Below are positions 26,664-35,766 of a stretch of DNA of 64,000 nucleotides, piece after piece. Numbering within the stretch: the stretch's first letter is position 1; every line of letters begins with the position of its first letter. Source of the stretch: Virgibacillus oceani (GTDB taxonomy: Bacteria > Bacillota > Bacilli > Bacillales > Amphibacillaceae); NCBI RefSeq assembly GCF_014638995.1, contig NZ_BMFR01000011.1, positions 1 through 64,000 on the forward strand, given 5' to 3'. The notes under the pieces are model-generated. The model saw only the letters and a program-made list of their open reading frames with translations. It was not told the DNA's origin and did not search any database. Made by a program: the position numbers and the translations under genes.

Positions 26664-27332
26664 CTATTCGTCTTTTACTGCGTTTACATTCGCTTTTGTT
26701 ATCTCCAGATGTTTCCTCATTAAATCTACTGCTTCCTTACCATTATTATTTTCTAGTGCGGTCAATATTTCTTTATGCTCCTGAATTACCTCAATCATTC
26801 TTCCCTCTTTCATAAGAGCGCTATGACCTACTAGCCTGGTAAGGTTGTACATTTCTTGTAAAATTTGTTCTAAAAGATTCTGGTTCGAGAATTTCAGGAT
26901 TTGACGGTGGAATATCTGGTCCAGTTCAATGTATCTCACCCTGTCATCCTTCTTCATTTCCTGTTCTTGTTCGGAAACAATCGCTTGAAGCTCCTGAAGC
27001 TGCCCCCTAGTTATTGTTGTTGCAAGTTTTCTAAGACCTTCTGTTTCAATCGATAAGCGCAGGAAAATAATTTGTTCCTTTTCATTTTCTGTAATCTCCC
27101 GAACATGGAAACCTTTTCTAGGGATTTGTACTAATAACCCCTCTTTGATTAGATCAGCCACCGCTTCTCTAATCGGTGTACGAGAGGTTTCTAGGGTCTC
27201 AGATAACATGGTTTCAGTAAGTATTTCCTTATTACTTATCGATCCAGTCAAAATAGCCTTTTTCAATTCATCGTACACAATTTCTTTTGTTGTTTTCTTT
27301 CTTGCAATCGGTTTCATATTTATTTTTTCCAT
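26664..27332 (-). CDS. GntR-family regulator, FadR/FCD subgroup
   Basis: This regulator of about 222 residues has an N-terminal winged helix (KEIVYDELKKAILTG to ETSRTPIREAVADLIKEGLL) and a helical FCD ligand domain with metal-site histidines (DQIFHRQIL, GHSALM, EHKEILTAL). Such proteins sense small organic acids and usually repress the neighbouring catabolic operon. The frame opens at 27368, but the ATG at 27332 has GAGG 6 bp upstream and starts with MEKINMKPIARKK, so the shorter form is preferred. It is the first gene of the TRAP-amidase operon. Confidence 0.87.
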   Translation of the reverse strand: MEKINMKPIARKKTTKEIVYDELKKAILTGSISNKEILTETMLSETLETSRTPIREAVADLIKEGLLVQIPRKGFHVREITENEKEQIIFLRLSIETEGLRKLATTITRGQLQELQAIVSEQEQEMKKDDRVRYIELDQIFHRQILKFSNQNLLEQILQEMYNLTRLVGHSALMKEGRMIEVIQEHKEILTALENNNGKEAVDLMRKHLEITKANVNAVKDE

Positions 27333-27355
27333 CTCATACCTCACTACATTGTATA

Positions 27356-27365
27356 ATGTATACAT
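27356..27365. promoter_or_regulatory. Candidate GntR operator
   Basis: A perfect 10-bp palindrome, ATGTATACAT, lies in TTGTATAATGTATACATCAT, 24 bp upstream of the chosen GntR start. FadR-type GntR proteins often bind TTGTATAC-like palindromes, so autoregulation is plausible. Confidence 0.5.
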
Positions 27366-27400
27366 CATACAGCATAATTATTAGAATTGTCAATAACAAT

Positions 27401-27469
27401 GGAACAAAGGGTCAGACCCTTTGTCCCAAAAAAAAGCGGGACAAGGGGGTTACAGTCCCCGCGTCCCGC
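27401..27469. repeat. GGGACAAGGGGTC-family palindromic repeats, locus 6
   Basis: Two elements occur side by side. The first (27401-27427) is a variant with GGAACAAAGGGTC and its complement; the second (27436-27469) has GCGGGACAAGGGGG and CCCCGCGTCCCGC arms around a changed centre. They lie between the minus-strand hydrolase 3' end and the GntR 5' side, and the second is a plausible terminator for the hydrolase. Confidence 0.75.
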
Positions 27470-27488
27470 TTTAAAACTAGTATTTTAT

Positions 27489-28349
27489 TTAAATATGCTC
27501 TTTCCTTAAAAACTGTGCAATCAAAGACAGACTTTCTTCATTCTGATCTACAAACAAACTATGACTGCTCTTCTCTAAAACATGAAACGAACTATTTGGA
27601 ATCTGCTGATGGATCGCTTCATTTTCACTAACAGGTGTAATCCAATCATATCTTCCGGCAAGGATTAGTGTCGGAACTTTAATATTCTTTAATTGATCCG
27701 TAATATCAAATGATCGCAAAAAACCGCCAAATCCCTGATTCAACGCCTGATACGATCGTTTAACTTTCGCCTTTTTCTTTGAAGAAGGCTTAGCAGATGT
27801 TATGGCATAAAGTGAATCCATAACATGGTAGTATTCCTGCAGTTCTTCCTCTGACTGAAAATCACCACTCCACAATTTATTGGCATACTTCTTTTGTTCT
27901 TTATTACCATTTTCTTCTACAAACTTTTTTGCTTTTTCAATAAAACGATAGGAAGAAGATGTCGTACATAGTACAAGACCAGAAAGTTTCTCTTGGTATT
28001 GCAAGGCATATTGCAGCGCAACCATGCCACCATAGGAATGCCCTAGAATCCAAACTTTTTCCAGTCCAAGATATTCTCGCAGTGCCTCAATATCCGCAAC
28101 ATTTTGTTTCAATGTATATGTTTCCGGATCACCTTCTGCAGAATACCCGCAGCCCCGCATATCTATATAAACGAGCTGCGCCTGTTCCGTTAATGCATCA
28201 AGATGCGGTTTAAAGTTTAAATGGGATCCACCTGGCCCTCCGTGTAAAACAAACACAACCGGCTTTTGGATAATATCTCCGTTCCTAATTGTTACACCAT
28301 CTCCATTAACATCAAAAAATAACTTCGTTTGATTTACAGCTGCATACAT
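27489..28349 (-). CDS. Alpha/beta hydrolase, proline iminopeptidase-like (S33)
   Basis: This 286-residue cytosolic hydrolase has the oxyanion motif HGGPGGSH (about 36-43), the nucleophile elbow GHSYGG (about 105-110), a cap domain in the middle, the acid in GRYDWITP and the histidine in KSSHSLF. The HGGPGG start and overall length fit the proline iminopeptidase/tricorn-interacting F1 group, which removes N-terminal residues from short peptides; esterase activity is possible. It starts 6 bp after the sodium:solute symporter stop, so the two are cotranscribed and the imported compound may be its substrate. Confidence 0.82.
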   Translation of the reverse strand: MYAAVNQTKLFFDVNGDGVTIRNGDIIQKPVVFVLHGGPGGSHLNFKPHLDALTEQAQLVYIDMRGCGYSAEGDPETYTLKQNVADIEALREYLGLEKVWILGHSYGGMVALQYALQYQEKLSGLVLCTTSSSYRFIEKAKKFVEENGNKEQKKYANKLWSGDFQSEEELQEYYHVMDSLYAITSAKPSSKKKAKVKRSYQALNQGFGGFLRSFDITDQLKNIKVPTLILAGRYDWITPVSENEAIHQQIPNSSFHVLEKSSHSLFVDQNEESLSLIAQFLRKEHI

Positions 28350-28355
28350 ACGTGA

Positions 28356-29993
28356 TCATCCTTTACTTTGTGATTTTTGACTTGGCAACAAATATACAAT
28401 CAGCAGAACGATACCTATAAGTAAGCCAATTATCGTTGCAACGATTAATACCGGCCATATATTTAGGAAATTAGCACCAACCAAAAATGAAATATAACCT
28501 ACCAATATTACCGTTAAAAAACCCATATCCTTTTGCGTGATCGTATTAAATCTAAATAATTGACCTTTTTCATTGTCTTCTTTTAATGCAAGGCTGCCGA
28601 TTACAGTTCCTGCTAAGGAAAATAGGATACCAATAATAACAGGATCAACCGTGGTACCCATCACCTGACACCATATTGTCGCTCCTCCTCCAAGCACCAT
28701 ACCAGCAATAGCTCCATTTGAATTCGCTTTGCTCCATAACAATCCTAGTATGATCGGAATAAAAGTAGCTCCAGCAAATATTTTCTGGGTGAAGAGTAAG
28801 AGATCCATAATAGATGGTGTTAGGATTGCTGCAATCGTTGAAAATACACCTATTACAACAAGCGTCCACCTTGTTATTAAAATGGTATGCTTTTCATTAA
28901 TAGGTTTTCCCCTGCGCTTATTGTTTTGTTCATATAAATCTCTGGTAACATGGATTCCAGCACCGAGTAAATTAGAGTCAACCGTAGACATACATGCCCC
29001 AAGAATCCCAGTAACAATAAAAATGCCTATCCACGGATTGATTATTTCCATTGCCAGCATTGGAAAAACAGTTTCTGCATTTTCCATACCTGGAATAAGT
29101 GCCTTACCAATTCCGCCAACTAAAGCTAATCCAAACGCCATAAATAATGCCACAAACCAAACCATCAATAGGCTTGTTCGTTGAATCGCACTGACACTTT
29201 TAGCAGAATACACACGCTGAATTTGTGTTTGACTGATTGTATTTAACGGTAAAAAGGTAATAACCCAAGCCAGGACCATGATAAACGTAACGCTTTCTGT
29301 CACACTCATAAACCCATCCCCAAGTACATTCCGCATTGCTTCGTGTCCATTTAGTGTTGCGTCAATCAAAGAACTATCCGGAGATAAAGCTTGTAACCCA
29401 AAAACAATTACTAAAACGAGTCCTAACACCATAATAATTGATTGTATCCAATCTGTAATTGCAACACCCATCAACCCTCCAAAGGTTGTATAAACAATTG
29501 TCACTACCGACGTTATGATGATTGCTAAATTAGTATCAATTCCCAAAATCGAATTTAGGATAACACCAATTCCCAGAATACTTCCTCCTGCACCGCCAAT
29601 TAGTGCCACAAGCGAGAATAACGTCGTCATAACTGCTACTATGTTTGAATAACGCAATGCCATCAAATCAGGTAACGTAAAAACTTCATAATGCTGTGAA
29701 ATTTTACGGATTTTACCCGAAATAAAGAATAGTACAAAGTAAGCAGAACCCGCTGCAACGAGCAGCCATATCATGGAAAATCCATCAGCATAGACCATTC
29801 CACTAAATCCCATATATGTGTTGGCACCGACTACTGTAGAAAAAATTGTACTAAAAAGCAGTCCAGAATTCATTTTACCTCCTGCAACATAAAAATCCGC
29901 TCTAGTTTGCTGCTTTTTAGACACCATAACCCCTACAAGAACCATTAAAATTAAATAAACAATCGGTATAATGTAGTAATTATTCCATTCCAA
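28356..29993 (-). CDS. Sodium:solute symporter (SSS family)
   Basis: This membrane protein of about 545 residues has some thirteen hydrophobic helices and the SSS family landmarks YVAGGKMNSGLLFSTIFSTV near residue 35 and the later TQTQIQRVYSAKS-like ISQTQIQRVYSAKSV. It would couple sodium entry to uptake of an amino acid, carboxylate or similar solute. The frame is open from 30077, but GGAGGG ends directly at an ATG (29999), too close to serve it, and lies 6 bp before TTG at 29993; that TTG is the best start. A decayed oxidoreductase tail lies upstream. Confidence 0.85.
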   Translation of the reverse strand: MEWNNYYIIPIVYLILMVLVGVMVSKKQQTRADFYVAGGKMNSGLLFSTIFSTVVGANTYMGFSGMVYADGFSMIWLLVAAGSAYFVLFFISGKIRKISQHYEVFTLPDLMALRYSNIVAVMTTLFSLVALIGGAGGSILGIGVILNSILGIDTNLAIIITSVVTIVYTTFGGLMGVAITDWIQSIIMVLGLVLVIVFGLQALSPDSSLIDATLNGHEAMRNVLGDGFMSVTESVTFIMVLAWVITFLPLNTISQTQIQRVYSAKSVSAIQRTSLLMVWFVALFMAFGLALVGGIGKALIPGMENAETVFPMLAMEIINPWIGIFIVTGILGACMSTVDSNLLGAGIHVTRDLYEQNNKRRGKPINEKHTILITRWTLVVIGVFSTIAAILTPSIMDLLLFTQKIFAGATFIPIILGLLWSKANSNGAIAGMVLGGGATIWCQVMGTTVDPVIIGILFSLAGTVIGSLALKEDNEKGQLFRFNTITQKDMGFLTVILVGYISFLVGANFLNIWPVLIVATIIGLLIGIVLLIVYLLPSQKSQSKG

Positions 29994-30139
29994 TTTCATC
30001 CCTCCATTATTTGAAAAATTCGTCTTGTTAAAAAATATAATAACAACGATTATATTATTGAAGGTCGAATTTATCAAGATATTGTTTAAATTTATCGGTT
30101 TTTGTTAATATTCCGTTATTACTATAAGAAACTATTCAC

Positions 30140-30194
30140 GAAAAAAACTAAACTGTGAAATGAGAGTAGCCCTCTCATTTTCACAGCTCAGTTT
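30140..30194 (-). terminator. Terminator downstream of the DMT transporter and oxidoreductase relic
   Basis: AAACTGAGCTGTGAAAATGA pairs almost perfectly with the segment ending in ACAGTTTAGTTT, giving a stem of about 20 bp, and a run of seven T follows on the minus strand. It closes the relic gene at 30217, which shows that the relic was once the end of a transcription unit. Confidence 0.8.
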
Positions 30195-30216
30195 ACACAG
30201 TTTGTTTCGACCACCA

Positions 30217-30366
30217 CTAAAACATTAAGTTCCTCCCCACATCTAAATGGTCAATCCCATGATCTGTTTTTCCATCAACAATAAGATCTGCGGCTATTGA
30301 TCCAATGATAGGAGCTATTTAATATTTAGGTATTCCCTTCAACAAACTACCTGACATATAAAATCG
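30217..30366 (-). pseudogene. C-terminal remnant of an FAD-dependent amino acid/amine oxidase
   Basis: One minus-strand frame reads IYMSGSLLKGIPKY, a TAA stop, then IAPIIGSIAADLIVDGKTDH and GIDHLDVGRNLMF before a terminal TAG. The APIIG-ADLI-DG-T pattern near a final D-x-x-R-F-like end is typical of the C-terminus of DadA/SoxA/glycine-oxidase-like FAD enzymes. The in-frame stop and the absence of the rest of the gene show that it is a relic. It lies between the symporter and the DMT transporter genes and has its own terminator. Confidence 0.62.
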
Positions 30367-30396
30367 TTAAAAAAATAGTCTCTTTTCACACTGATT

Positions 30397-31299
30397 TTAG
30401 TCTAAGTTCCTCCCCTTCCGCATGAAATGTTCCGCAGTCCCCGCACCCAAAAATACCCCACACAAAATAAATATAAACCCAATCACATGATTCACTGCAA
30501 TCTCTTCATTTAAAAAAAAGGAAGCTCCAATAATTGCAAAAAGGGTATTCAAATTAATAAATATCGCTGATTCAGCTGCCCCAGCCTTTTTAATGGCGTA
30601 ATTATAGGTCATGTGGCCAAATGCCGATGCTAACACTGCACTGAATAAAAAGATTGATCCCAGCTTCCAATCAAACAAATTGGTAATTTCCTTTATTGGC
30701 GATCCAAAGGCAAGACTGAACAAAAAGATAAAAATCGATCCAAGCACAAGCATGTAACCGGTTGCCAAACGTGGATCAAATGTTGGTTTTAATTTACTGA
30801 TTAACACGAAACTAAAGCCTTGTACGACAACACCTAAGAATACAATTAAGTCACCTAATGATACGGCCGCCAATCCATCGGTCCCGGTCAGCGTGGTAAT
30901 AACAATTCCGATAAAACCTAAAACAAAACCTGCAAACCTTAACAATTGCACACGCTGCCGCAAAAAGATTGCCGCCATCATCATGTTAACAAGCGGCATC
31001 ATCCCAAGTATTAATCCTGCGTTCAGCCCCGTTGTTCTATCTATCCCGATTGCAACAAGTGAATGATGCAAAATCACATTGAACACAGCTATGTATAAAA
31101 TGACGAGCCATTCGTGTTTTTGCGGTAGTCTGAATATACCCATCACAAAACAAATTACCAGTACAGCAATACCAGCAGTCAGTATCCGAAACGCTGTCAG
31201 AAGCATTGGATCAACAGCATCAACGAGCACCTTTAGCGCAGATACATTAAATCCCCACATGATCATAACCAATAGCAATAGAATGTAAATTTTCATCAT
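30397..31299 (-). CDS. EamA/DMT-superfamily transporter
   Basis: This 300-residue membrane protein has ten hydrophobic segments in two EamA repeats, with conserved WGFN near the start and the second-repeat GHMTYNYAIKKAGAAESAIFIN. Members are mostly exporters of amino acids or other metabolites, and the substrate is not predictable here. AGGGG precedes the ATG pair, with the first ATG preferred. It is a single-gene unit. Confidence 0.85.
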   Translation of the reverse strand: MMKIYILLLLVMIMWGFNVSALKVLVDAVDPMLLTAFRILTAGIAVLVICFVMGIFRLPQKHEWLVILYIAVFNVILHHSLVAIGIDRTTGLNAGLILGMMPLVNMMMAAIFLRQRVQLLRFAGFVLGFIGIVITTLTGTDGLAAVSLGDLIVFLGVVVQGFSFVLISKLKPTFDPRLATGYMLVLGSIFIFLFSLAFGSPIKEITNLFDWKLGSIFLFSAVLASAFGHMTYNYAIKKAGAAESAIFINLNTLFAIIGASFFLNEEIAVNHVIGFIFILCGVFLGAGTAEHFMRKGRNLD

Positions 31300-31884
31300 A
31301 AGCGCATTCCCCTATTAATTATTCTGGTAGTTAATAAACGAGTTCCGCTTCATTTTCCAACGTTTCCTCTTTGAAATAGTCAGTGAAATCAGCTGCCTTT
31401 ATTCCAACTTACTAGTATCATTACGTATACTCGTGATCCGTATTTTCGTTTGCATCTGCATGTATGTAAACTTTTAAAATCCTTCCACAGACAGCAGAAG
31501 GATTAATAAAATTATTGCTGTTATACCAATTGATACCCTTCGATGTTCAAGGCAATTACTTATTTCAACACGAAAAGATATATACCATTTTCGTATATAT
31601 CCCTTTTACATTCTAAACATTCGACAAAAAAGCAGGTTTTCCTTTAAAACAAGGAACTTTTCGGAAAATATAACTTATCACTTCTTTTCAATCTAATACT
31701 TTACCACCCATATCCCCACCTAATTTTTGGAAATACGATCCATTTTTCTGCAAATACGAGCCGATTTTAAAAAATACGATCCGAATCGGGAAAATACGAT
31801 CCAAATTAAGAAAATACGAGCGGAAATCACCAAAATACGATCCAACCCCTTTTCCGGCAGAATTTCGACTCTCCTGCTCCCGTA
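31300..31884. other. Long intergenic stretch with repeat array
   Basis: This 585-bp gap between the DMT transporter and PrpB genes has an inverted repeat, GATATATAC and GTATATATC (31577-31585, 31593-31601), and the six-copy 20-21 bp array at 31731-31843. The first 250 bp are AT-rich and contain the DMT promoter region. No further gene was recognised. Confidence 0.6.
31731..31843. repeat. Six-copy array of AAATACGATCC motifs, 20-21 bp period
   Basis: AAATACGA occurs at 31731, 31752, 31772, 31792, 31812 and 31833, each followed by TCC, GCC or GCG, with intervals of 21, 20, 20, 20 and 21 bp. The DNA between the motifs differs from copy to copy. The array begins about 40 bp after the PrpB stop. 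The minus-strand frame through it (31688-31888) yields a repetitive SYFQK/SYLQK peptide but lacks codon logic, so it is taken as non-coding. Confidence 0.85.
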
Positions 31885-32784
31885 TCATTCCAATATCGTT
31901 CTGGCAATCTTGCCATCCAACGCCTCATAATCATAATAACCAATCATTTCATAGAGCTCTTTACGTGTCTGCATATCGTCAAGAATGCCTTCCTGTGTAC
32001 CTTTTTCCATAATTTCTTTAAAAACACGTTCATAAGCCTTTGCCGCTGCACGCAATGATGTAACAGGGTAAATGACCATACTGTAACCAAACTGGGAAAA
32101 TTGTTCCGCTGTGTAATAAGGTGTCTTTCCAAATTCCGTCATGTTTGCCAGCAATGGTGCAGCAACAGCCTGTTTAAATCGCTCAAATTCCATACTGTCT
32201 GTGAGCGCCTCTGGAAATATGGCATCGGCTCCCGCTTCGATGTATGCATTCGCCCGCTTAACAGCTGATTCCAGTCCTTCAACTGCATTGGCATCTGTCC
32301 GCGCAACAACGACCAAGCTAGGAGCGACTTCCTTTATCGTACGAATTTTTTGTGCCATTTCTTCTGTCGTGACGAGCCTTTTTCCATTTAAGTGCCCACA
32401 CTTTTTCGGCAGATCCTGATCCTCTATCTGAACGGCAGCAACTCTTGCTTCTACCATCTCCTTTGCTGTTCTCGCAACATTTAGCACACCACCAAATCCG
32501 GTATCAATATCGACTAGAAGTGGTGAGTTTGTAGCTCTGACCAACTCCCGGGCACGATCTGCTACCTCCGATGATGTCAGTATTCCTAGATCCGGAAGTC
32601 CTTGACTTGCGGTATACGCTCCACCGGATAAATATAGCCCTTTAAAGCCAACACGCTTTGCTATTAGTGCTGCCATTGCATCATGTGTACCAGGAAGCTT
32701 GTAAATCGATTCCGCCAACATCAGGTTGCGAAATTCGTCCGACAATTCCTTCTGTGATGACTGCTCACTAATTAACCAACTCAA
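31885..32784 (-). CDS. prpB: 2-methylisocitrate lyase (PrpB-like, isocitrate lyase/PEP mutase family)
   Basis: This 299-residue cytosolic enzyme cleaves 2-methylisocitrate to pyruvate and succinate in the last step of the methylcitrate cycle. The active-site loop KKCGH (about residues 127-131, in EDQDLPKKCGHLNGK), the Mg-binding DIDTGFGG and the ARTDAN segment all match PrpB. The start is TTG at 32784, with GAGGGG 9 bp upstream and an in-frame stop just above it. It follows the PrpD gene on the same strand, separated by a palindromic repeat. A carboxyPEP-type activity in the same family is possible but less likely beside PrpD. Confidence 0.88.
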   Translation of the reverse strand: MSWLISEQSSQKELSDEFRNLMLAESIYKLPGTHDAMAALIAKRVGFKGLYLSGGAYTASQGLPDLGILTSSEVADRARELVRATNSPLLVDIDTGFGGVLNVARTAKEMVEARVAAVQIEDQDLPKKCGHLNGKRLVTTEEMAQKIRTIKEVAPSLVVVARTDANAVEGLESAVKRANAYIEAGADAIFPEALTDSMEFERFKQAVAAPLLANMTEFGKTPYYTAEQFSQFGYSMVIYPVTSLRAAAKAYERVFKEIMEKGTQEGILDDMQTRKELYEMIGYYDYEALDGKIARTILE

Positions 32785-32802
32785 TTCCCATCACCCCTCA
32801 AT

Positions 32803-32900
32803 CGGGACAGTTGCCCCGTCCCGTTCCTTCCGTGGGACAAGGGGTCTGACCCCTTGTCCCGCTGTGACCCCATGTCCCGCTGACCACTTGTCACGCTGAC
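32803..32900. repeat. GGGACAAGGGGTC-family palindromic repeat, locus 7
   Basis: A complete palindrome around GGGACAAGGGGTCTGACC (32834-32861) is flanked by partial arms: CGGGACAGTTGCCCCGTCCCG before it, and GACCCCATGTCCCGC and TGACCACTTGTCACGC after it. It lies inside the prp operon, between PrpD and PrpB, so it may lower transcription into prpB. Confidence 0.8.
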
Positions 32901-32910
32901 CCTTTTCCTC

Positions 32911-34353
32911 TCAATTCACCATTCTTCCGATAAATTCATGAACTGGCATTTTTCTTAGTTGTTGTAAATCTTCTAAGCTGGCGTATATGGCTGCTGCTTG
33001 TTTGCTTGGAAAGCGTGTCTGCAAGTTGCTGCTGAATTTTTTTAACAGCTTTGGTATTCCTTCATCCCGGCGGAAGCGGTGTCCAAGGGGATATTCCTGT
33101 ACAACTTTTTCTGTAGCTGTTCCATCATTAAAATGAACCTGAACTGCATTTGCAATAGACCGTTTATCCGGGTCAAGATAATCGGTGCTATACTGCTTGT
33201 TCTCCACTACCTCCATCTTACTTCGCAGCACATCGATTCTCGGATCGCTTGCTGCCTCATCTTCATAATGATCGGCTGTTACCGTCCCGAAAAGTAACCC
33301 AATGGCGGTAATATATTGGATACAGTGATCTCTGTCCGCGGGATTATGCAATGGCCCTGTTTTATCAATAATTCGGATGGCCGATTCATGTGTTGTGATC
33401 GTGATCTTCGCAATCTCATCTAGCCGATCCGCAACAAATGGATGTAGCTCTACCGCACATTCGGCTGCTGTTTGGGCGTGAAATTCTGCTGGATACGAAA
33501 TTTTGAATAGAATGTTCTCCATCACATACGAACCAAATGGCCTTGCGAGTGTCAGCTCTTTTCCATTAAACAGAACATCCTGAAAACCCCATTTCGGCGC
33601 GGATAATGCTGTTTTATACCCCATTTCGCCGTTAACAGCCATCATCGCCAAGCGTACACCACGACTGGTTGCATCCCCTGCTGCCCATGACTTGCGCGAT
33701 CCTGCATTAGGAAAATGCCGATATGTTCTAAGACTCGAATTATCGATCCATGCATTTGAGACCGCACTGATGATTTCTTCTTTCGTTCCCCCAAGCATCC
33801 CCGTAACCACTGCTGCTGTTGCAACTTTGACATATAGAACATGATCAAGTCCTTGCCTGTTTAAACTGTTTGTTAATGCCAGAATACCTTGGATTTCGTG
33901 TGCTTTTATGGAAGCAATAAGTACCTTTTCCATTGTCAGCGGTGCATTTCCAAGAACTAAATTTTTCCGGCTTATGTAATCTGCCACAGCCAGAATTCCG
34001 CCAAGATTATCAGATGGATGCCCCCACTCAGCGGCAAGCCATGTATCGTTATAATCTAGCCAGCGATTCACCGTACCAATGTTGAATGCCGCCTGAACGG
34101 GATCTAGTTCAAACGAAGTTCCGGGTACTCTGCTTCCATTTGGCACACTTGTCCCTGGAACGATTGGACCCAAATGCTTGGTGCATGCTGGGTACCGCAT
34201 TGCTAAAAAACCACATCCTAATGAATCAGCTACCACATATCTTGCCGTCTCCATTGCCTCGTCACTAAAATTTTCCATATCCACGACATAATCCGCAATT
34301 TCCTCTAATAGCGGATCAACTTTTAATGCTTGATTTTCTGCAACATCCCTCAT
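32911..34353 (-). CDS. prpD: 2-methylcitrate dehydratase (MmgE/PrpD family)
   Basis: This 480-residue cytosolic enzyme dehydrates 2-methylcitrate toward 2-methyl-cis-aconitate (PrpD type). Family landmarks are DSLGCGFLA near the N-terminus, [24 protein letters not shown] (residues about 117-140), [19 protein letters not shown] [15 protein letters not shown], and [22 protein letters not shown] precedes the ATG. It starts 15 bp after the DASS carrier gene and is part of a transport-degradation operon. The family also includes enzymes on citrate-like substrates, so the exact acid is not certain, but PrpB next door favours methylcitrate. Confidence 0.9.
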   Translation of the reverse strand: MRDVAENQALKVDPLLEEIADYVVDMENFSDEAMETARYVVADSLGCGFLAMRYPACTKHLGPIVPGTSVPNGSRVPGTSFELDPVQAAFNIGTVNRWLDYNDTWLAAEWGHPSDNLGGILAVADYISRKNLVLGNAPLTMEKVLIASIKAHEIQGILALTNSLNRQGLDHVLYVKVATAAVVTGMLGGTKEEIISAVSNAWIDNSSLRTYRHFPNAGSRKSWAAGDATSRGVRLAMMAVNGEMGYKTALSAPKWGFQDVLFNGKELTLARPFGSYVMENILFKISYPAEFHAQTAAECAVELHPFVADRLDEIAKITITTHESAIRIIDKTGPLHNPADRDHCIQYITAIGLLFGTVTADHYEDEAASDPRIDVLRSKMEVVENKQYSTDYLDPDKRSIANAVQVHFNDGTATEKVVQEYPLGHRFRRDEGIPKLLKKFSSNLQTRFPSKQAAAIYASLEDLQQLRKMPVHEFIGRMVN

Positions 34354-34368
34354 CTTAATCCTCCCCGT

Positions 34369-35748
34369 TTACCAATAATATAGTGCCGCCAAAATAGCCA
34401 TAACCAATACGGTGAAGCTTGAAAAAATTCCTATCGCATATTGTTCCTTTTCCTTAAATACACCTGTATCATATGCGTAAAACGCTGTTGGCGAATGAAT
34501 TGGCAGAACCATCACCCCTCCAACAATCATAACGACAAGAAAGGCTAATCCAATGGGTGCTATGCCAATCAGCTCTGCATACGAAATAACAATCGGGAAA
34601 ATGACAATAACAGCTGATGACGGAACGACAAACAAAAACCGCAGCAGAAATATAACCAATGCGATAATGATTACCTTTATTGCAATACTCGCATCTTGCG
34701 GGACAATTCCCAGCAATTCATTTGCCAGCTGTTTTGCAGTACCATTTTCCTCGAGCAGCATCCCCAGGGAAAAGGAAGAACCTAACAGTAAAAAATTTTC
34801 CCAATCATAATTACGGATAACGACATTATCAATCAGACCGATCTTAGGCAGTGCGTATAAAACGACAAGCAGCATTGGCGGAAGCACTAATGGCACTTGT
34901 TCCTGATCAGTTGCAATCCATATCGTAATCATCAAAAGGAAACTGCCAACAACAACCCAAAAAACCGGTGGCATCGAAGCAGATGAATGTTCAGTCGGCG
35001 GTACGAATTGCTCCGGTTTCTTCCAATCAGCTTCAGGGGATGTGATTTTTAACAGCTGCCAAACAAAAATACTTACAAGCAGCATCCCGATCCAAAGCGG
35101 GGGCGCAATCCGCATAAACCAGTCCATCCACCCTATTTCAGCGATGTGATAATCACTTAAAAGCTGTGAAGCTAATATCGGAAAACCGCCACCTGTGAAA
35201 ATAATCATTGTCGAATTTTGGTTTAGCATGCCGATTACATACAAGCAGAATTTCCTAAATAGGCTTTTTTCCTCAAAACCATAATAGTTGTTTAGCCGTG
35301 TAATGATCGGCAGAAGCACCTTAAAACGGGCAACCGCGGAAGGCAGCAAGATCGGCAAAAGCAGCATAAATATGGGCAGTCCGTAAACAATCAAGCGTGG
35401 ACCACCTTTACTGATTTTAATCAAAAACCGGGCAATGATCCGATCTATCCTGACTTTAACTAGTGCGTGACTTATAAAGGAAAGCATGATAATGAAATAC
35501 AGGGCTGGTGACAAAAATCCAACCACAGCCTCTTCTATTCCATCAACAAGCCCAAGCAAAATCATGCAGGCCAAAAGCAGAATACTTGCAGCCCCAGTTG
35601 GAAGCGGAGCCCGAATCCATAAATAAACTGCAAACGCCAACAGTGCCAATGTCAGCTGCTGCTCTGTTGAAAAATCAGCCAGCATCGTCTCCTTCGCTGC
35701 AATCGCAAAGGCAATCACCATAATCAAAATCGATAGTTTCCATTTCAT
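34369..35748 (-). CDS. DASS/SLC13-family anion symporter-like membrane protein
   Basis: This 459-residue polytopic protein resembles divalent-anion:sodium symporters (CitT/SdcS-type). It has long hydrophobic segments, PTGAASILLLACMILLGL at the first conserved region, the substrate-loop-like LNQNSTMIIFTGGGFP and a C-terminal LPIHSPTAFYAYDTG. It may move a di- or tricarboxylate such as methylcitrate or exchange it for a product like succinate. It lies 18 bp after TctA in the same operon, an unusual pairing of two carrier types. Confidence 0.75.
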   Translation of the reverse strand: MKWKLSILIMVIAFAIAAKETMLADFSTEQQLTLALLAFAVYLWIRAPLPTGAASILLLACMILLGLVDGIEEAVVGFLSPALYFIIMLSFISHALVKVRIDRIIARFLIKISKGGPRLIVYGLPIFMLLLPILLPSAVARFKVLLPIITRLNNYYGFEEKSLFRKFCLYVIGMLNQNSTMIIFTGGGFPILASQLLSDYHIAEIGWMDWFMRIAPPLWIGMLLVSIFVWQLLKITSPEADWKKPEQFVPPTEHSSASMPPVFWVVVGSFLLMITIWIATDQEQVPLVLPPMLLVVLYALPKIGLIDNVVIRNYDWENFLLLGSSFSLGMLLEENGTAKQLANELLGIVPQDASIAIKVIIIALVIFLLRFLFVVPSSAVIVIFPIVISYAELIGIAPIGLAFLVVMIVGGVMVLPIHSPTAFYAYDTGVFKEKEQYAIGIFSSFTVLVMAILAALYYW

Positions 35749-35766
35749 GTCATCACCATGCCGGGT

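Noticed and set aside
31731..31843. CRISPR array
   Set aside because: The repeats are only about 11 bp and the intervals between them 9-10 bp, far below CRISPR spacer length, and no cas gene is nearby.
31688..31888. A 66-codon minus-strand frame through the AAATACGATCC array, giving a repetitive SYFQK-like peptide
   Set aside because: The periodic peptide is produced by the 20-21 bp repeat itself, there is no ribosome site, and the other frames show the same repetitive look.
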